Origin: Saprospiraceae bacterium
GTDB lineage: Bacteria > Bacteroidota > Bacteroidia > Chitinophagales > Saprospiraceae
DNA length: 50,360 nt
Direction: 5' to 3'
Assembly: GCA_028280415.1 (NCBI GenBank)
Contig: JANQLV010000010.1
Location: forward strand, 1 to 50,360
Each line of letters starts with the position of its first letter. Position 1 is the first letter of the stretch. Below, one piece after another: positions 1-9,417 of the stretch. The position numbers and the translations under genes are program-made. A model generated the notes under the pieces. That model saw only the letters and a program-made list of their open reading frames with translations. It was not told where the DNA came from and did no database searches.

Positions 1-2025
1 GAAAAAGCCACCTCCCCGGAAAAATTCATTGGTTCCATCTTCGTTCGGCGTAAAGGCATTAGGCAAGAAATAAGTGACTTTGGGCTCTACATCTATATAT
101 TGGATCAAAGTATCCAGACAACCAAACCGGTGGGTAATAACCAATTGTATGGGGATGTACCCGGTATCCGGAAAAACATAGGTCGGATTTTGTAATATGG
201 TGCTGCCGAATGCTCCAAAGGTCCACTCCCATGCCGCTGCCCGAATGGATTGATCCATAAATTGTACTTCCGGCTCAAAATTGGTCGCACTTTCGGGAGT
301 AAAGGTAAAATCGGCAATAGGTAAAGAATCTATTTCTATCCAATTCGGAAAGTTTCTACTGGTATAACAACCGATGGGAGAGGTAATTTCAATACCAACA
401 TCAAAGATACCCGGTGTATTAAAAGTATAAATCGGACTAATGGAAGTATCCTGCCCTCCATCTCCAAAAGTCCAGACGATATCATAGGTATCATCAATAG
501 GAGTTGAAAGATTGATAAACTCAATTTCTGAAGGAGGGCAACCGATAAAAGTACTCGGCTCTACGATAATCAGAGGCGGAACGGGAAACCAGGTAACTTC
601 TTCTGTAACGGCTTCTGTACATCCAATAGAGTCTGTAACCGTCAAAGTGACCGGTATGACTCCCGGATCTTCATATTGATGAGTGGGATTTATTTCATCA
701 GAAATCCCTCCGTCTCCGAATGCCCAATCCCAATCGGTAATCGTCGAATTGGTCAGACTCGTCAGATCCATAAAATCTACAGGGCCGGCAACACAGGTAT
801 CATAATCAAAGGTAAATTCAGGATTGATTGGAGGGGTAATCGTAATATCAAGATCCACAGTATCCGAACAATCAAAACCGGGATTGACGATCATTTCACC
901 AGAATAATTCCCGGGGCCCGGTAAGGTCACTGTTATATCCCTCGTATCAAAAGACAGCGGCTGATTTCCTGGAATTTCAAAAGTCCACAAATAGGACTGG
1001 ATAAACTGAACATCTGTACTTTCATTAACAAAAGAGAAAGTCGAATCCACACAGGATTGAATCACTAATTCATTTTCCCCGTTAACGCCCCCTTCAATCT
1101 GGGCTGTTACCGTAGGTTCACAAAAAGCTACATTAAATTGATAATCCCGCTGTATCGTACTTAACAATTCTCCATTCCTGTATTCTTCCACGCAAATCCC
1201 GACAACAAATTGCCCCTGTTCGGTCGGGATACCGGTCATCAACCCTGTAAAAGCATCAAGGGTCACCTGCGGATTCCCACCCAAAGGATTAAGAGCAGAA
1301 TAATTAGGCAATACAAACTGGACACCATCGTGTGGAGGAGGTGAATCCGGGTCCGGTGCAACATTCATATTCGTCCCTCCATTCAAAGGGCTGCAAAAGC
1401 TGTAAACCAACTGATCTCCTTCCGCATCAACAGCAGAAGCATCAATATTCAGCTCTTCATTCACGCATATTACCGTCTCTGGCAAATTAGTAAATACCGG
1501 AGAAGAATTGCAGACGGATTGAGCCAAGGGAGTCAGTTCGACGGTATAGGTAGAGCCTATAGTCCCGGGATTCGTTATATTCGAAATAGTATTATTTCTG
1601 CAGCATCGCTGATAAACAAAGTAATAACTTTCATTCACTACCGGTAAACTGACCTGAAAAGTATAAACGCCCTCTTCTATACATACATTAGGTGGAATAA
1701 TCAGACATGGATTGCTACTCTCTGTATTAATTAAGGTCTCGACTGGTTCATCCAAAAAGACTTTATCAAATTCAATAATACTGTTTCCCTGGTAGATGGA
1801 AACAGTCCCCACAGTAAATCCACCGGGAGCGGAATCAAAATCGGCCCCTCCTCCGAAACAATCCCGATAAACTTTCATTGTAATTGTGTAGAGATTTTCA
1901 TTACTTCCTGGATTCGGTTCGCACACATAGGTCATTTCCCCTCCAACGATATGGGCAGCCTGGCTAAAAGGAAGTCCAAAAAACATGGATGCAAAAAGAA
2001 ATGTAAGCTGGTAAAGGTTTTTCAT
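1..2025 (-). CDS. Secreted PKD-domain protein with T9SS type B C-terminal domain (partial)
   Basis: This reading frame stays open from the ATG at 2025 to the window edge (675 codons), so the C-terminus is missing. It begins with a signal peptide (MKNLYQLTFLFASMFFGLPF, cleaved near SQA), followed by AHIVGGEMTYVC and a Cys-containing N-terminal region (about residues 20-300) and then several PKD-like beta-sandwich repeats with W-x-F-G-D-G motifs. The last visible residues read VTYFLPNAFTPNEDGTNEFF, the start of the gliding-motility-associated C-terminal (CHU_C, type B sorting) domain. Such proteins are exported by the type IX secretion system and are usually large cell-surface adhesins or matrix proteins. 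It is a close paralogue of the next gene upstream (2360-4618), sharing the order of domains and many motifs such as YQRCCRNNTISNI. The exact ligand cannot be told from sequence. Confidence 0.85.
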   Translation of the reverse strand, partial: MKNLYQLTFLFASMFFGLPFSQAAHIVGGEMTYVCEPNPGSNENLYTITMKVYRDCFGGGADFDSAPGGFTVGTVSIYQGNSIIEFDKVFLDEPVETLINTESSNPCLIIPPNVCIEEGVYTFQVSLPVVNESYYFVYQRCCRNNTISNITNPGTIGSTYTVELTPLAQSVCNSSPVFTNLPETVICVNEELNIDASAVDAEGDQLVYSFCSPLNGGTNMNVAPDPDSPPPHDGVQFVLPNYSALNPLGGNPQVTLDAFTGLMTGIPTEQGQFVVGICVEEYRNGELLSTIQRDYQFNVAFCEPTVTAQIEGGVNGENELVIQSCVDSTFSFVNESTDVQFIQSYLWTFEIPGNQPLSFDTRDITVTLPGPGNYSGEMIVNPGFDCSDTVDLDITITPPINPEFTFDYDTCVAGPVDFMDLTSLTNSTITDWDWAFGDGGISDEINPTHQYEDPGVIPVTLTVTDSIGCTEAVTEEVTWFPVPPLIIVEPSTFIGCPPSEIEFINLSTPIDDTYDIVWTFGDGGQDTSISPIYTFNTPGIFDVGIEITSPIGCYTSRNFPNWIEIDSLPIADFTFTPESATNFEPEVQFMDQSIRAAAWEWTFGAFGSTILQNPTYVFPDTGYIPIQLVITHRFGCLDTLIQYIDVEPKVTYFLPNAFTPNEDGTNEFFRGGGFF

Positions 2026-2359
2026 GATTACTATATTCAGCTAATAGCAGGTTTTAAAATATTAATTGCTACGAATTATCAAAAACAAATTTATTTTCGA
2101 TATTCAGTCAATCAACAGTATACCTAAATTTAAAGTTTAAATACACAGGCCTTCGCAGCATTGAAAAAGGACTTGAGAAATATTCTTGATCAAATCAGGG
2201 AGATATGAATATTTTTCAGTTTTCAACGCTTACATAAGATTTTGCGGGCAAACTTCATCGTTTAAAAATCCCCAAACAGAAGCTAATTTCGGGGAAATTA
2301 CCTACAAGATAAGAATTCTGGACATAAGAGGAAAACCAAAAAACAAATTTGTCAGGCGA
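2026..2359. other. Intergenic region between the two PKD paralogues
   Basis: AT-rich 334-base gap between the start of the partial PKD gene and the stop of its paralogue. It probably carries the promoter of the downstream minus-strand gene, but I see no clean TTG/TAnnTTTG pair and no terminator hairpin. A 61-codon plus-strand frame here runs antisense into the neighbouring stop region and looks like chance. Confidence 0.4.
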
Positions 2360-4618
2360 TTAGCGTATTAAGGTAGCATATCCCTTGAGCCTGAAGTTGT
2401 TTTTCCGCGGCCCCGTATAGGTAACGACATACACATATACACCATTAGGAGATAATCTTCCATTATTATTTTTTCGGCCATTCCAGCCCGATCGGGGATC
2501 GGAGGTCTCATATATTTTTTCTCCCCAGCGATTCCAGATCGTCATTCTGAAATTTTCCATGCCTTCAATTATACCGTTCCCGATGAAAAAATCATTTACA
2601 GCATCGCTGTTAGGAGTAAAGGCATTAGGCATAAAATAGGTAACTCTCGGTATCACATCAATAAGTTGCACCAAAGTATCCATACAGCCGCTTTCATGCG
2701 TCACAATAAGCGTGACTACTTGCTGGCCGGTATCCGGGAAGGTGAACACTGGATTTTGTTCATTGGAAAAGCCATCACCATCAAAATCCCAGGACCAAAA
2801 AGATGGTTCAAATGATAAATCCGTAAAATTAACCGTCGGATCAAAACTGTTTACTTCTTCCGGATTAAAGACAAAGTCTGCAATCGGAGAAGGCCGAACG
2901 GTGATCCAGTTTTCCCAGGCATCTTCTACAAAACAGCCGATTGGCGAAGTCACCTGGAGAGAGATATCGTATATACCGGGTTCATTATAAACGTGAGTAG
3001 GACTAACCTCTCCACTCGTGGTCCCGTCTCCAAAATTCCATACAATATCATAGGTTGAATCAATAGGAACAGAAAGGTTATCAAAGAAGACTGTCTGAGG
3101 CGCGCAACCATTAAAAGTGCTTGGTTCGATAAGCAGAATGGGCGGTACCGGAAACCAGGGAACATTCTGAGTTTCGGTATCTTCACATTCATTTACATCC
3201 GTTACCGTCAAGGAAACGGGAATATTACCGGGGCTATTGAGCATATAGACCGGGTTTTGTTCATCACTAGTCCCTTGTTGTCCGAGATCAAAGTCCCAGA
3301 GCCAGTCCGTGATAGCATTGGGTCCTTCTCCTGAAAAAGACATATCCGTAAAAGTTATAGGACCAGCTATACAAGTATCAAAAGAAAAAGAGAAATCGGC
3401 CTCTATTTCCGGGTATACGTTTACATTTATAAAAGCAGTATCTCCACAGTCCGTTCCGGGATTAAGAATAAGTTGTCCCTGATAGGTTCCCAGGTCCGGG
3501 AAAGTAATAGTAGGCTCCCATTCGGTAAAGGTTTCGACAGTACCCTCTATATTGAAATTCCAAAAGAACTCATCAATAAATTGCTGCTGTACACTATTGT
3601 TGCCAAAAGTAATCGTATTATTTCCACAGGAATTGATAACAAATTCCTGTTCATTAATAATTTCATCAAATTCAATCCTGGCATCTACCGTCGGTTCACA
3701 GTTCGTCACATTGAACTGAAAGTCCCGGCGTACCTGGCTTAATAATACGCCATCTCTATATTCGCTAACACAAACACCAACTACAAATTGCCCAAGTGTA
3801 TTCGGAATACCGGTAATTTCGCCGGTATTTGCATTGATACTCACCTGAGGGTCACCGCCCATAGGATTAAGTGCCGAATAGGTAGGCAAGACAAAAACTA
3901 CCGGATCAAAGGGCGGTTCACATGGAAAGATAGGTTGTACCCCGTCACAGGCGTTGGGGTCCCCGGGGTGCTCAGGCGATCCCCCCAAAGGGCCACCTCC
4001 CAAAATCGGCGCGCAAAACTCGTATACCAGTTGATCTCCATCCGGATCAGTAGCAGAATGATCAAAGAACAAAGGACTATTTGCACAAATAACAATCGGT
4101 GGAAAGTCATTAAACACCGGAGAATTATTACATTCCGCCTGAGCCTCTTCCGTTAATTCAATGGTATAGGTCGCTCCGGCATCTCTCGGATTTACGATAT
4201 TACTAATCGTATTATTTCTACAACATCTTTGATATACGATGTGATAACTCCCTGTAATTAGGGGTAAATTGGCTTGGAATACGTATTTAGCTTCCTCAAC
4301 ACAGACATTGGGGGGCGTAAGCAAACAGGGGTCATTGGGCGCAAGAATCGTTTGAATACCTCCGGTTATATCCACCATTAATTGATCAACCGAAACATAG
4401 GCATTCCCGTTTTGCCGAAAGATTGAGATATGTGCAGGCATATCATAAGGCGCCCCAGCTGAGCTGCAGTCCCGATAAACAAACATGGTAAATTCATAAA
4501 GACCATCCCCTAAACATTCATAAGTTATTTCTCCCCCAATAATATGCCTGGCCTGGGAAACGAAGGGAGCCAGCAAAAACACTAAAGCAATAAATAAATA
4601 TGTTTGATTACGTCTCAA
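2360..4618 (-). CDS. Secreted PKD-domain protein with T9SS type B C-terminal domain
   Basis: Complete 752-residue protein. A signal peptide (about residues 1-23, ending SQA) leads to RHIIGGEITYECLGDGLYEF, a region matching the N-terminus of the paralogue at 1-2025. PKD-like repeats follow, with motifs such as WLWDFDLGQQGTSDEQNPVY, IVWNFGDGTTSG and FWSWDFDGDG. The final ~85 residues begin VTYFMPNAFTPNSDAVNDFF and contain MTIWNRWGEKIYET, the signature of the gliding-motility/T9SS type B sorting domain, which directs export by the type IX system. The protein is therefore expected at the cell surface or in the medium, probably in adhesion or matrix building. The start follows directly from the signal peptide. 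The tandem copy downstream indicates a local duplication. The ligand is unknown. Confidence 0.9.
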   Translation of the reverse strand: MRRNQTYLFIALVFLLAPFVSQARHIIGGEITYECLGDGLYEFTMFVYRDCSSAGAPYDMPAHISIFRQNGNAYVSVDQLMVDITGGIQTILAPNDPCLLTPPNVCVEEAKYVFQANLPLITGSYHIVYQRCCRNNTISNIVNPRDAGATYTIELTEEAQAECNNSPVFNDFPPIVICANSPLFFDHSATDPDGDQLVYEFCAPILGGGPLGGSPEHPGDPNACDGVQPIFPCEPPFDPVVFVLPTYSALNPMGGDPQVSINANTGEITGIPNTLGQFVVGVCVSEYRDGVLLSQVRRDFQFNVTNCEPTVDARIEFDEIINEQEFVINSCGNNTITFGNNSVQQQFIDEFFWNFNIEGTVETFTEWEPTITFPDLGTYQGQLILNPGTDCGDTAFINVNVYPEIEADFSFSFDTCIAGPITFTDMSFSGEGPNAITDWLWDFDLGQQGTSDEQNPVYMLNSPGNIPVSLTVTDVNECEDTETQNVPWFPVPPILLIEPSTFNGCAPQTVFFDNLSVPIDSTYDIVWNFGDGTTSGEVSPTHVYNEPGIYDISLQVTSPIGCFVEDAWENWITVRPSPIADFVFNPEEVNSFDPTVNFTDLSFEPSFWSWDFDGDGFSNEQNPVFTFPDTGQQVVTLIVTHESGCMDTLVQLIDVIPRVTYFMPNAFTPNSDAVNDFFIGNGIIEGMENFRMTIWNRWGEKIYETSDPRSGWNGRKNNNGRLSPNGVYVYVVTYTGPRKNNFRLKGYATLIR

Positions 4619-5050
4619 AATTTTAGTTTTTAAGGAAGCTCCACACTTTTTTGAACAGGCCCTTTATATGTAAATTGATACATTCGGAAAAGATCATGCT
4701 CAAAATTTACAGGTTAAAATACCTGAATTATGGTAAAAAAACCAATTTTCTTAAATTTTCGTATACTTTATATATCACAAATGGACAAACTACGTTTCAA
4801 TTGTCAGTTGAATTGCAATAAAAGGGCAAATTGAATATCAAGAAAACATAATTATAATTTGATATATTGCGTTCTTCTTTCAATATTTTGTCACTAACTT
4901 GTAAATACTTATGGTCTGAATTTTGGTATTTAATATTTTATAATATCAATTTGTTTAAAGAAGGCGAATATTTATAATGAGAATGTCTTCAAAACAGAAA
5001 AATTCCACACATGGCTGAATTTTATAAACCTTTTTTTTAATAAAGCTGTA
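4619..5050. other. Divergent intergenic region (PKD gene / tsaC)
   Basis: 432 very AT-rich bases between two divergently transcribed genes. It must hold both promoters. I see several TTTG and TA-rich stretches but no pair with the right spacing that stands out, and no small gene or hairpin with a T tract. Confidence 0.4.
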
Positions 5051-5647
5051 ATGACTAAAACAAACTTAAAATCTTTTATGTTCGAAAAAGACAATTTAGA
5101 AAACATAAAAGCGGTTTTAGAGAATGGAGGACTTATACTTTATCCTACGGATACGATCTGGGGAATTGGTTGTGATGCGACCAATCCCGAAGCAGTCGAA
5201 AAAGTATATCAACTCAAACAAAAAAATAGAAACAAGAGTTTTATCATCCTTGCAGATGGTATTGAAATGATCAAAACCTATGTTGAGCATGTCCATCCCA
5301 GAATTGATACACTTTTGCTTCATCACGTTCGACCGCTAACCGTTGTTTTCGAAAATGCAAGAAATCTACCTTCCAATCTAATAGCCGATGATGGTTCCAT
5401 TGCTATACGGCTGGTCAGAGATGAATTTTGTCAAAACCTGATCCGGGATTATGGCAAACCACTTATCGCTACTTCTGCCAATGTCAGCGAAGAACCTTTT
5501 CCCAATAATTTTGGTGAAATCAGTAGTGCAATCATCAAAGGTGTGGACTACGTTTTCAAGCAGCGGCGCTACGAAAAAGAAGCTAAGGAGCCCAGTGTTA
5601 TTGTAAAAGCACAAGATGACGGAGAGCTGATATTCCTGAGAGAATAG
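5051..5647 (+). CDS. tsaC: L-threonylcarbamoyladenylate synthase (TsaC/YrdC family)
   Basis: A 198-residue YrdC-fold protein. It makes threonylcarbamoyl-AMP from threonine, bicarbonate and ATP, the first step of the universal t6A37 modification of ANN-decoding tRNAs, in the cytoplasm. Visible family motifs: GGLILYPTDTIWGIGCDA (residues ~26-43), the K-x-R/K-S stretch QKNRNKSFIILA (57-68), TVVF, and the nucleotide-binding TSANVSEEPFPNNFG (141-155). The length fits the short TsaC type without the C-terminal Sua5 domain. A second in-frame ATG lies nine codons in (5078) and could be the true start, since homologues usually begin close to it. It stands alone between divergent and unrelated neighbours. 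Confidence 0.9.
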   Translation: MTKTNLKSFMFEKDNLENIKAVLENGGLILYPTDTIWGIGCDATNPEAVEKVYQLKQKNRNKSFIILADGIEMIKTYVEHVHPRIDTLLLHHVRPLTVVFENARNLPSNLIADDGSIAIRLVRDEFCQNLIRDYGKPLIATSANVSEEPFPNNFGEISSAIIKGVDYVFKQRRYEKEAKEPSVIVKAQDDGELIFLRE

Positions 5648-5803
5648 CTTTGTAGTGGTGTAGATCGTAAAATGAGCCACTAACTAGGTGGACGCAAGCT
5701 TTATTACACTTAGAAGTTTGGCAGAGAACTGTACGGTTATTTTGTCAATACCTCGGATATTACCTGCACAAAATACAATCCATATTTTTTACCTTTCGGA
5801 AAC

Positions 5804-5835
5804 TTTGACAAAATAATTTTTGTTAAGTATATTTA
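5804..5835 (+). promoter_or_regulatory. Bacteroidota-type promoter candidate for the ATPase pair
   Basis: TTTG at 5804-5807, then 20 bases, then TATATTTA at 5828-5835 (7 of 8 matches to TAnnTTTG). The -33 element lies inside the first palindrome and the expected transcription start falls inside the second, so occupancy of either site should block RNA polymerase. Confidence 0.5.
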
Positions 5836-5859
5836 CATTGACAAAATATTTTTTGTCAA
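5805..5859 (+). promoter_or_regulatory. Twin palindromic operator upstream of the ATPase pair
   Basis: Two 22-bp palindromes with the same arms: 5805-5826 (TTGACAAAA, 4 bases, TTTTGTTAA; one mismatch) and 5838-5859 (TTGACAAAA, 4 bases, TTTTGTCAA; perfect 9-bp arms). Their starts are 33 bp apart, about three helical turns, so a protein would sit on one face of the DNA. A further half-site TTTTGTCAA lies at 5740-5748. The element ends about 67 bases before the first ATPase start. The arrangement is what an autoregulated or repressor-controlled promoter would look like; the binding protein is not known. Confidence 0.65.
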
Positions 5860-5926
5860 AAAATCATTACTTTAATAAATCCTGAGTAATGGCAGTATTA
5901 ATATTTTAGTAAATCCTTGAACATAC

Positions 5927-7075
5927 ATGAAAAACATTGTAGGCCAAACGCCACGGGGAAAGGATTTTTTCCCCCGCACGCAAATCGTCGAAAAAATCTA
6001 CAGAAGGCTGGATTCAGGTAGCCATATCTACATTTCTGCACCACGTCGCGCCGGAAAAACTTCTATCATGCGGCACCTTGAAGATTTTCCAAGAGACGGT
6101 TATGCTTTTGTATACGTCAGTGTAGAAGATATTGAAGATAGCGAAAACTACTTCAAGCTCTTATCCGAAGAACTGCTTGACTCTAAGGCTGTAGGTAAAT
6201 TGATGAAAGCTTCCGAAAAAGTCTCTTCTATTTTCGAACGCTTCAAAGAACATGTCAAACGCATCAAGCTCTGGAATATTGAATTTGAAGCGCCAGAAAA
6301 AGCCAAACCCAAGTTTATCGATGAGTTTGAAAAGCTAATGCGTGAACTGGATACCTCCGATTACAAAATCGTAATCCTGGTTGATGAATTCCCAATCTGC
6401 CTGGAAAGAATTATTGCCGAGCACAGTGAAAAAGATGCGGTCGAATTTCTGCATTCCAACAGAAGTATCCGGCAAAGAATCAAAACCGGTATTCAGTTTG
6501 TCTACACGGGATCAATAGGTTTGCCTAATATTACCCGAAAACTCAATGCTACCGCTACGATCAATGATTTAAACGTCGTTTCTGTGCCTCCGCTCTCCGA
6601 GCAGGAGGCCGGCGAATTTATTCGTAAACTATTAAGAACTTACAATGTCAAATACGAGCCCGGGACGGTCAAGTATCTCATGACTAAACTCAAATGGCTT
6701 ATCCCGTTTATGATTCAGTTGATTGCACAAATGCTTATCGACGACTATGAAAACAATAACATCCGGGTCTCAAAAAAGACTATTGACAATGTACTCGAAA
6801 AAGCCAGTAATCATCGTTATAATCTTTATTTCGAAAACTATTACAGCCGTTTAGACAAAACCCTTCCCGGGGAAGAAAGCCAGATTGCCAAACACATACT
6901 TCTTTTGATAGCTCAACAGGATAAAGTTCCCCTGGATGCACTCAAACAGCTAAAAGATGCCAGAAGAGTACTTGAAATACTCGAATTTGACGGCTATATC
7001 AATAATCAGGACAACATCTACAGTTTTAATTCGCCTATTTTACAAATGTGGTGGACCAAATATGCAAGTGAATAA
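5927..7075 (+). CDS. P-loop ATPase with C-terminal winged-helix-like region
   Basis: A 382-residue ATPase of the STAND/archaeal-ATPase-like group. Visible features: an N-terminal PRGKDFFPRTQIVEKIYRRL box, Walker A APRRAGKTS (residues 38-46, lysine 44), Walker B IVILVDEFP (148-156, Asp153/Glu154), a sensor-like FVYTGSIGLPNI (~193-204), and a C-terminal region ending in IYSFNSPILQMWWTKY, which resembles the end of the winged-helix domain common to this family. No signal peptide or membrane segment. It is followed 78 bases later by a second, larger ATPase in the same direction, and a twin palindrome controls the promoter. The family includes regulators and conflict-related NTPases; the particular job here is unknown. 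Confidence 0.85.
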   Translation: MKNIVGQTPRGKDFFPRTQIVEKIYRRLDSGSHIYISAPRRAGKTSIMRHLEDFPRDGYAFVYVSVEDIEDSENYFKLLSEELLDSKAVGKLMKASEKVSSIFERFKEHVKRIKLWNIEFEAPEKAKPKFIDEFEKLMRELDTSDYKIVILVDEFPICLERIIAEHSEKDAVEFLHSNRSIRQRIKTGIQFVYTGSIGLPNITRKLNATATINDLNVVSVPPLSEQEAGEFIRKLLRTYNVKYEPGTVKYLMTKLKWLIPFMIQLIAQMLIDDYENNNIRVSKKTIDNVLEKASNHRYNLYFENYYSRLDKTLPGEESQIAKHILLLIAQQDKVPLDALKQLKDARRVLEILEFDGYINNQDNIYSFNSPILQMWWTKYASE

Positions 7076-7153
7076 TTCGGGATTCGCTGTTTGGGATTCA
7101 AGACGCTGGTTTCGGGCTATGAATCTCGAACAGTCAGCATAAAGCTTTCTATT

Positions 7154-9316
7154 ATGAATAGCAAAAAAACACCTTCGATACCTTATTTATACAATCCTCA
7201 AAATCAATCCAAAGAAGCATTGATTAAAGGCTTTGTGGTGCGGCAAAAGACGTTTGAGCGCATCTATAAGGAAATCAAGGCAGCAAAAATGATTCATCCC
7301 GAACAGCATTTCCTGATTGAGGGTAAAAGAGGTATGGGGAAAACTACTATGCTCCTGCGTTTGAGTTATGAGATCGAACGCGATAAAAGTCTGAATAAAT
7401 GGCTGATTCCTCTGGTTTTCAACGAAGAAGAATACGGGATTCGTAAACTCTTCAAGCTTTGGGAACGCGTTTTCGAATTATTAGAAGAAAATAGCAAAAG
7501 CTTTCAGGGGATAAAAACAAAAATACGGCTGCTCTCCGCGGCGCATAAGGCTGATGAAGATTATGAAAAAGCAGCTTTCGAATTATTGAGTGAAGAACTG
7601 ACCAAACGCAAAAAGAAAATTATCCTATTCATTGATAATGCTACGGACATGTTTAGCAAATTCTCTGAAAAAGATGCTCATCGCTTTCGGAAGGTATTAC
7701 AAACTTCAGCGGATCTGAGAATTATCGCTGCCTCTGCCACTCCGGTGCGCCCCTTCTATGATTATCGCCATCCCTTTTATGAGTTTTTCAAAATAGAACA
7801 TCTCGAAGGCCTGGATAGCAAATCTACTTTCGAGTTGCTTTCCAAAATCAATAACGTTCAAAAAGGCGAGGATATACCTTTAAAACTGAATCGACACAGG
7901 GGCAGAATAGAAACTCTGCGTCGGTTAACCGGAGGGGTAATCCGTACGATCCTGTTATTGTACGAATTGTTTACGGATGATGAACAAGGAGCCGCTTTTC
8001 AGGATTTGGAAACGATCCTGGACCGGGTTACTCCGCTTTATAAACATCGAATGGATGATTTACCTGCAAACCAACAGGAAATAGTGGAAGCCATTGCCTT
8101 GAGTTGGGATGCTATCTCCGTCAGGGAGATTACTCAATTGACCCGAATGGAAAGCAAAGCTATCTCCGCTCAGCTCAGCACTCTGGTCAAAAACGATATC
8201 ATCCATAAAATCCGTACCAACACAAAAAATAACCTATATCAGATCAGTGAACGATTTTTCAATATCTGGTACTTAATGCGCAACGGCAGAAGTAGCGACC
8301 GAAACCGCGTGATCTGGCTGGTACGTTTTCTGGAAGAATGGTGCGACGAGATTGAAATTACTGAAAGGGCCAAGCAACATTTGCATTCTCTGGAAAAAGG
8401 AAACTACGATCCACAGGCTGCTTTGCACCTGAGCGAAGCTTTGGCTTTTACGAAACATTTGCCTCAGGATATTCAGCATGAACTACTGGAAAGTACCAGG
8501 GTTTATCTTGAAAAACACACAAAAGATTTATCCGAAAAACTTTCCGCTTCCGACTTGTCCCTTCATCAAAAGGCTACCAGCCTTTTAGAGAATAAGGAAT
8601 ACACCGATGCCATTATTATTTTACAAAAAATGCGTAAAAGCGATTATTTAAACCTCGCTTATGCTTATGAGACGGGCTTGAACGATTACCAACAAGCAGA
8701 AAAGTATTACTTAAAGGCAATAAAGGAAAACGTTCAGGATGCAGATTATCTTTTAGCCAGCATGTACCATAAACAAGCCAGGGGATTCCGAAAAGCAGAA
8801 AGCCTGTACAACCGGGCCATTGGCAATGGTAGTGGCAAAGCTGCTTTTGCATTGGGTACATTGTATTTGGGAAAAAAGAAATTCGATCAGGCTCGGGAGA
8901 GCTTTGAGAATGCAGTTATACTGGATGTTTTTGATGCCAGATTGATGTTGGTTTTTATGGATATTTCTGTTTTCAAAAAATACTATGAAGCCGAAGCGGC
9001 CTTCATTCAGCTATTAAATGAACCTCATATATTCGATTCGGATTTCGAATTCACGCCCGAAAGAATCCGGCTTTTTGGAATGGGTTTTATCTTTTTACTT
9101 TCCCGGTCGAACCGGGATTTCCTTTACCAGTTTTTTAATAGTGAAAAAGCTGAAGTTCAGCAGCTCAAAGATCGCTTCAAACCAATTTATTATACTTTGC
9201 TTTATTTGCTAAAAGAGCAGTATCCAACGGAATATTTGCGCATGGGTTCTGAGCTGAAAGAAACGGTAGAAGAGATTGTAGAATTAATTGAAAAATTCAG
9301 CAGTATTCAAACATAA
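7154..9316 (+). CDS. P-loop ATPase with winged helix and C-terminal TPR-like repeats
   Basis: A 720-residue protein from the ATG at 7154 (MNSKKTPSIPYLYNP). An upstream ATG at 7091 in the same frame would add 21 residues of unlikely composition, so 7154 is preferred. Walker A is EGKRGMGKTT (residues 56-65), Walker B KKIILFIDNATD (154-165), and a sensor-like RIIAASATPVRPF follows. A MarR-like winged helix is visible around residues 330-395 (ISVREITQLTRMESKAISAQ then YQISERFFNIWYLMRN). From about residue 480 to 640 there are TPR/Sel1-like helices (for example YQQAEKYYLKAI and FRKAESLYNRAIGNG). This is the layout of STAND NTPases: ATPase switch plus repeat sensor. It is co-directional with the ATPase at 5927 and shares its promoter. 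No effector domain is visible, so signalling or defence roles are only possibilities. Confidence 0.85.
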   Translation: MNSKKTPSIPYLYNPQNQSKEALIKGFVVRQKTFERIYKEIKAAKMIHPEQHFLIEGKRGMGKTTMLLRLSYEIERDKSLNKWLIPLVFNEEEYGIRKLFKLWERVFELLEENSKSFQGIKTKIRLLSAAHKADEDYEKAAFELLSEELTKRKKKIILFIDNATDMFSKFSEKDAHRFRKVLQTSADLRIIAASATPVRPFYDYRHPFYEFFKIEHLEGLDSKSTFELLSKINNVQKGEDIPLKLNRHRGRIETLRRLTGGVIRTILLLYELFTDDEQGAAFQDLETILDRVTPLYKHRMDDLPANQQEIVEAIALSWDAISVREITQLTRMESKAISAQLSTLVKNDIIHKIRTNTKNNLYQISERFFNIWYLMRNGRSSDRNRVIWLVRFLEEWCDEIEITERAKQHLHSLEKGNYDPQAALHLSEALAFTKHLPQDIQHELLESTRVYLEKHTKDLSEKLSASDLSLHQKATSLLENKEYTDAIIILQKMRKSDYLNLAYAYETGLNDYQQAEKYYLKAIKENVQDADYLLASMYHKQARGFRKAESLYNRAIGNGSGKAAFALGTLYLGKKKFDQARESFENAVILDVFDARLMLVFMDISVFKKYYEAEAAFIQLLNEPHIFDSDFEFTPERIRLFGMGFIFLLSRSNRDFLYQFFNSEKAEVQQLKDRFKPIYYTLLYLLKEQYPTEYLRMGSELKETVEEIVELIEKFSSIQT

Positions 9317-9417
9317 TCCTTCACGGTCCTTTTATTTCCTGCTATTTCATCGAGCCTGGTTTGACTACTGTGCATTTCTGCTTTCATGGATATCCAACTA
9401 AGTTCCTATCTTGTGGG

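Noticed and set aside
2186-2371. 61-codon plus-strand ORF between the PKD paralogues
   Set aside because: Overlaps the 3' end of a real gene antisense and has no signal, domain or conserved look.
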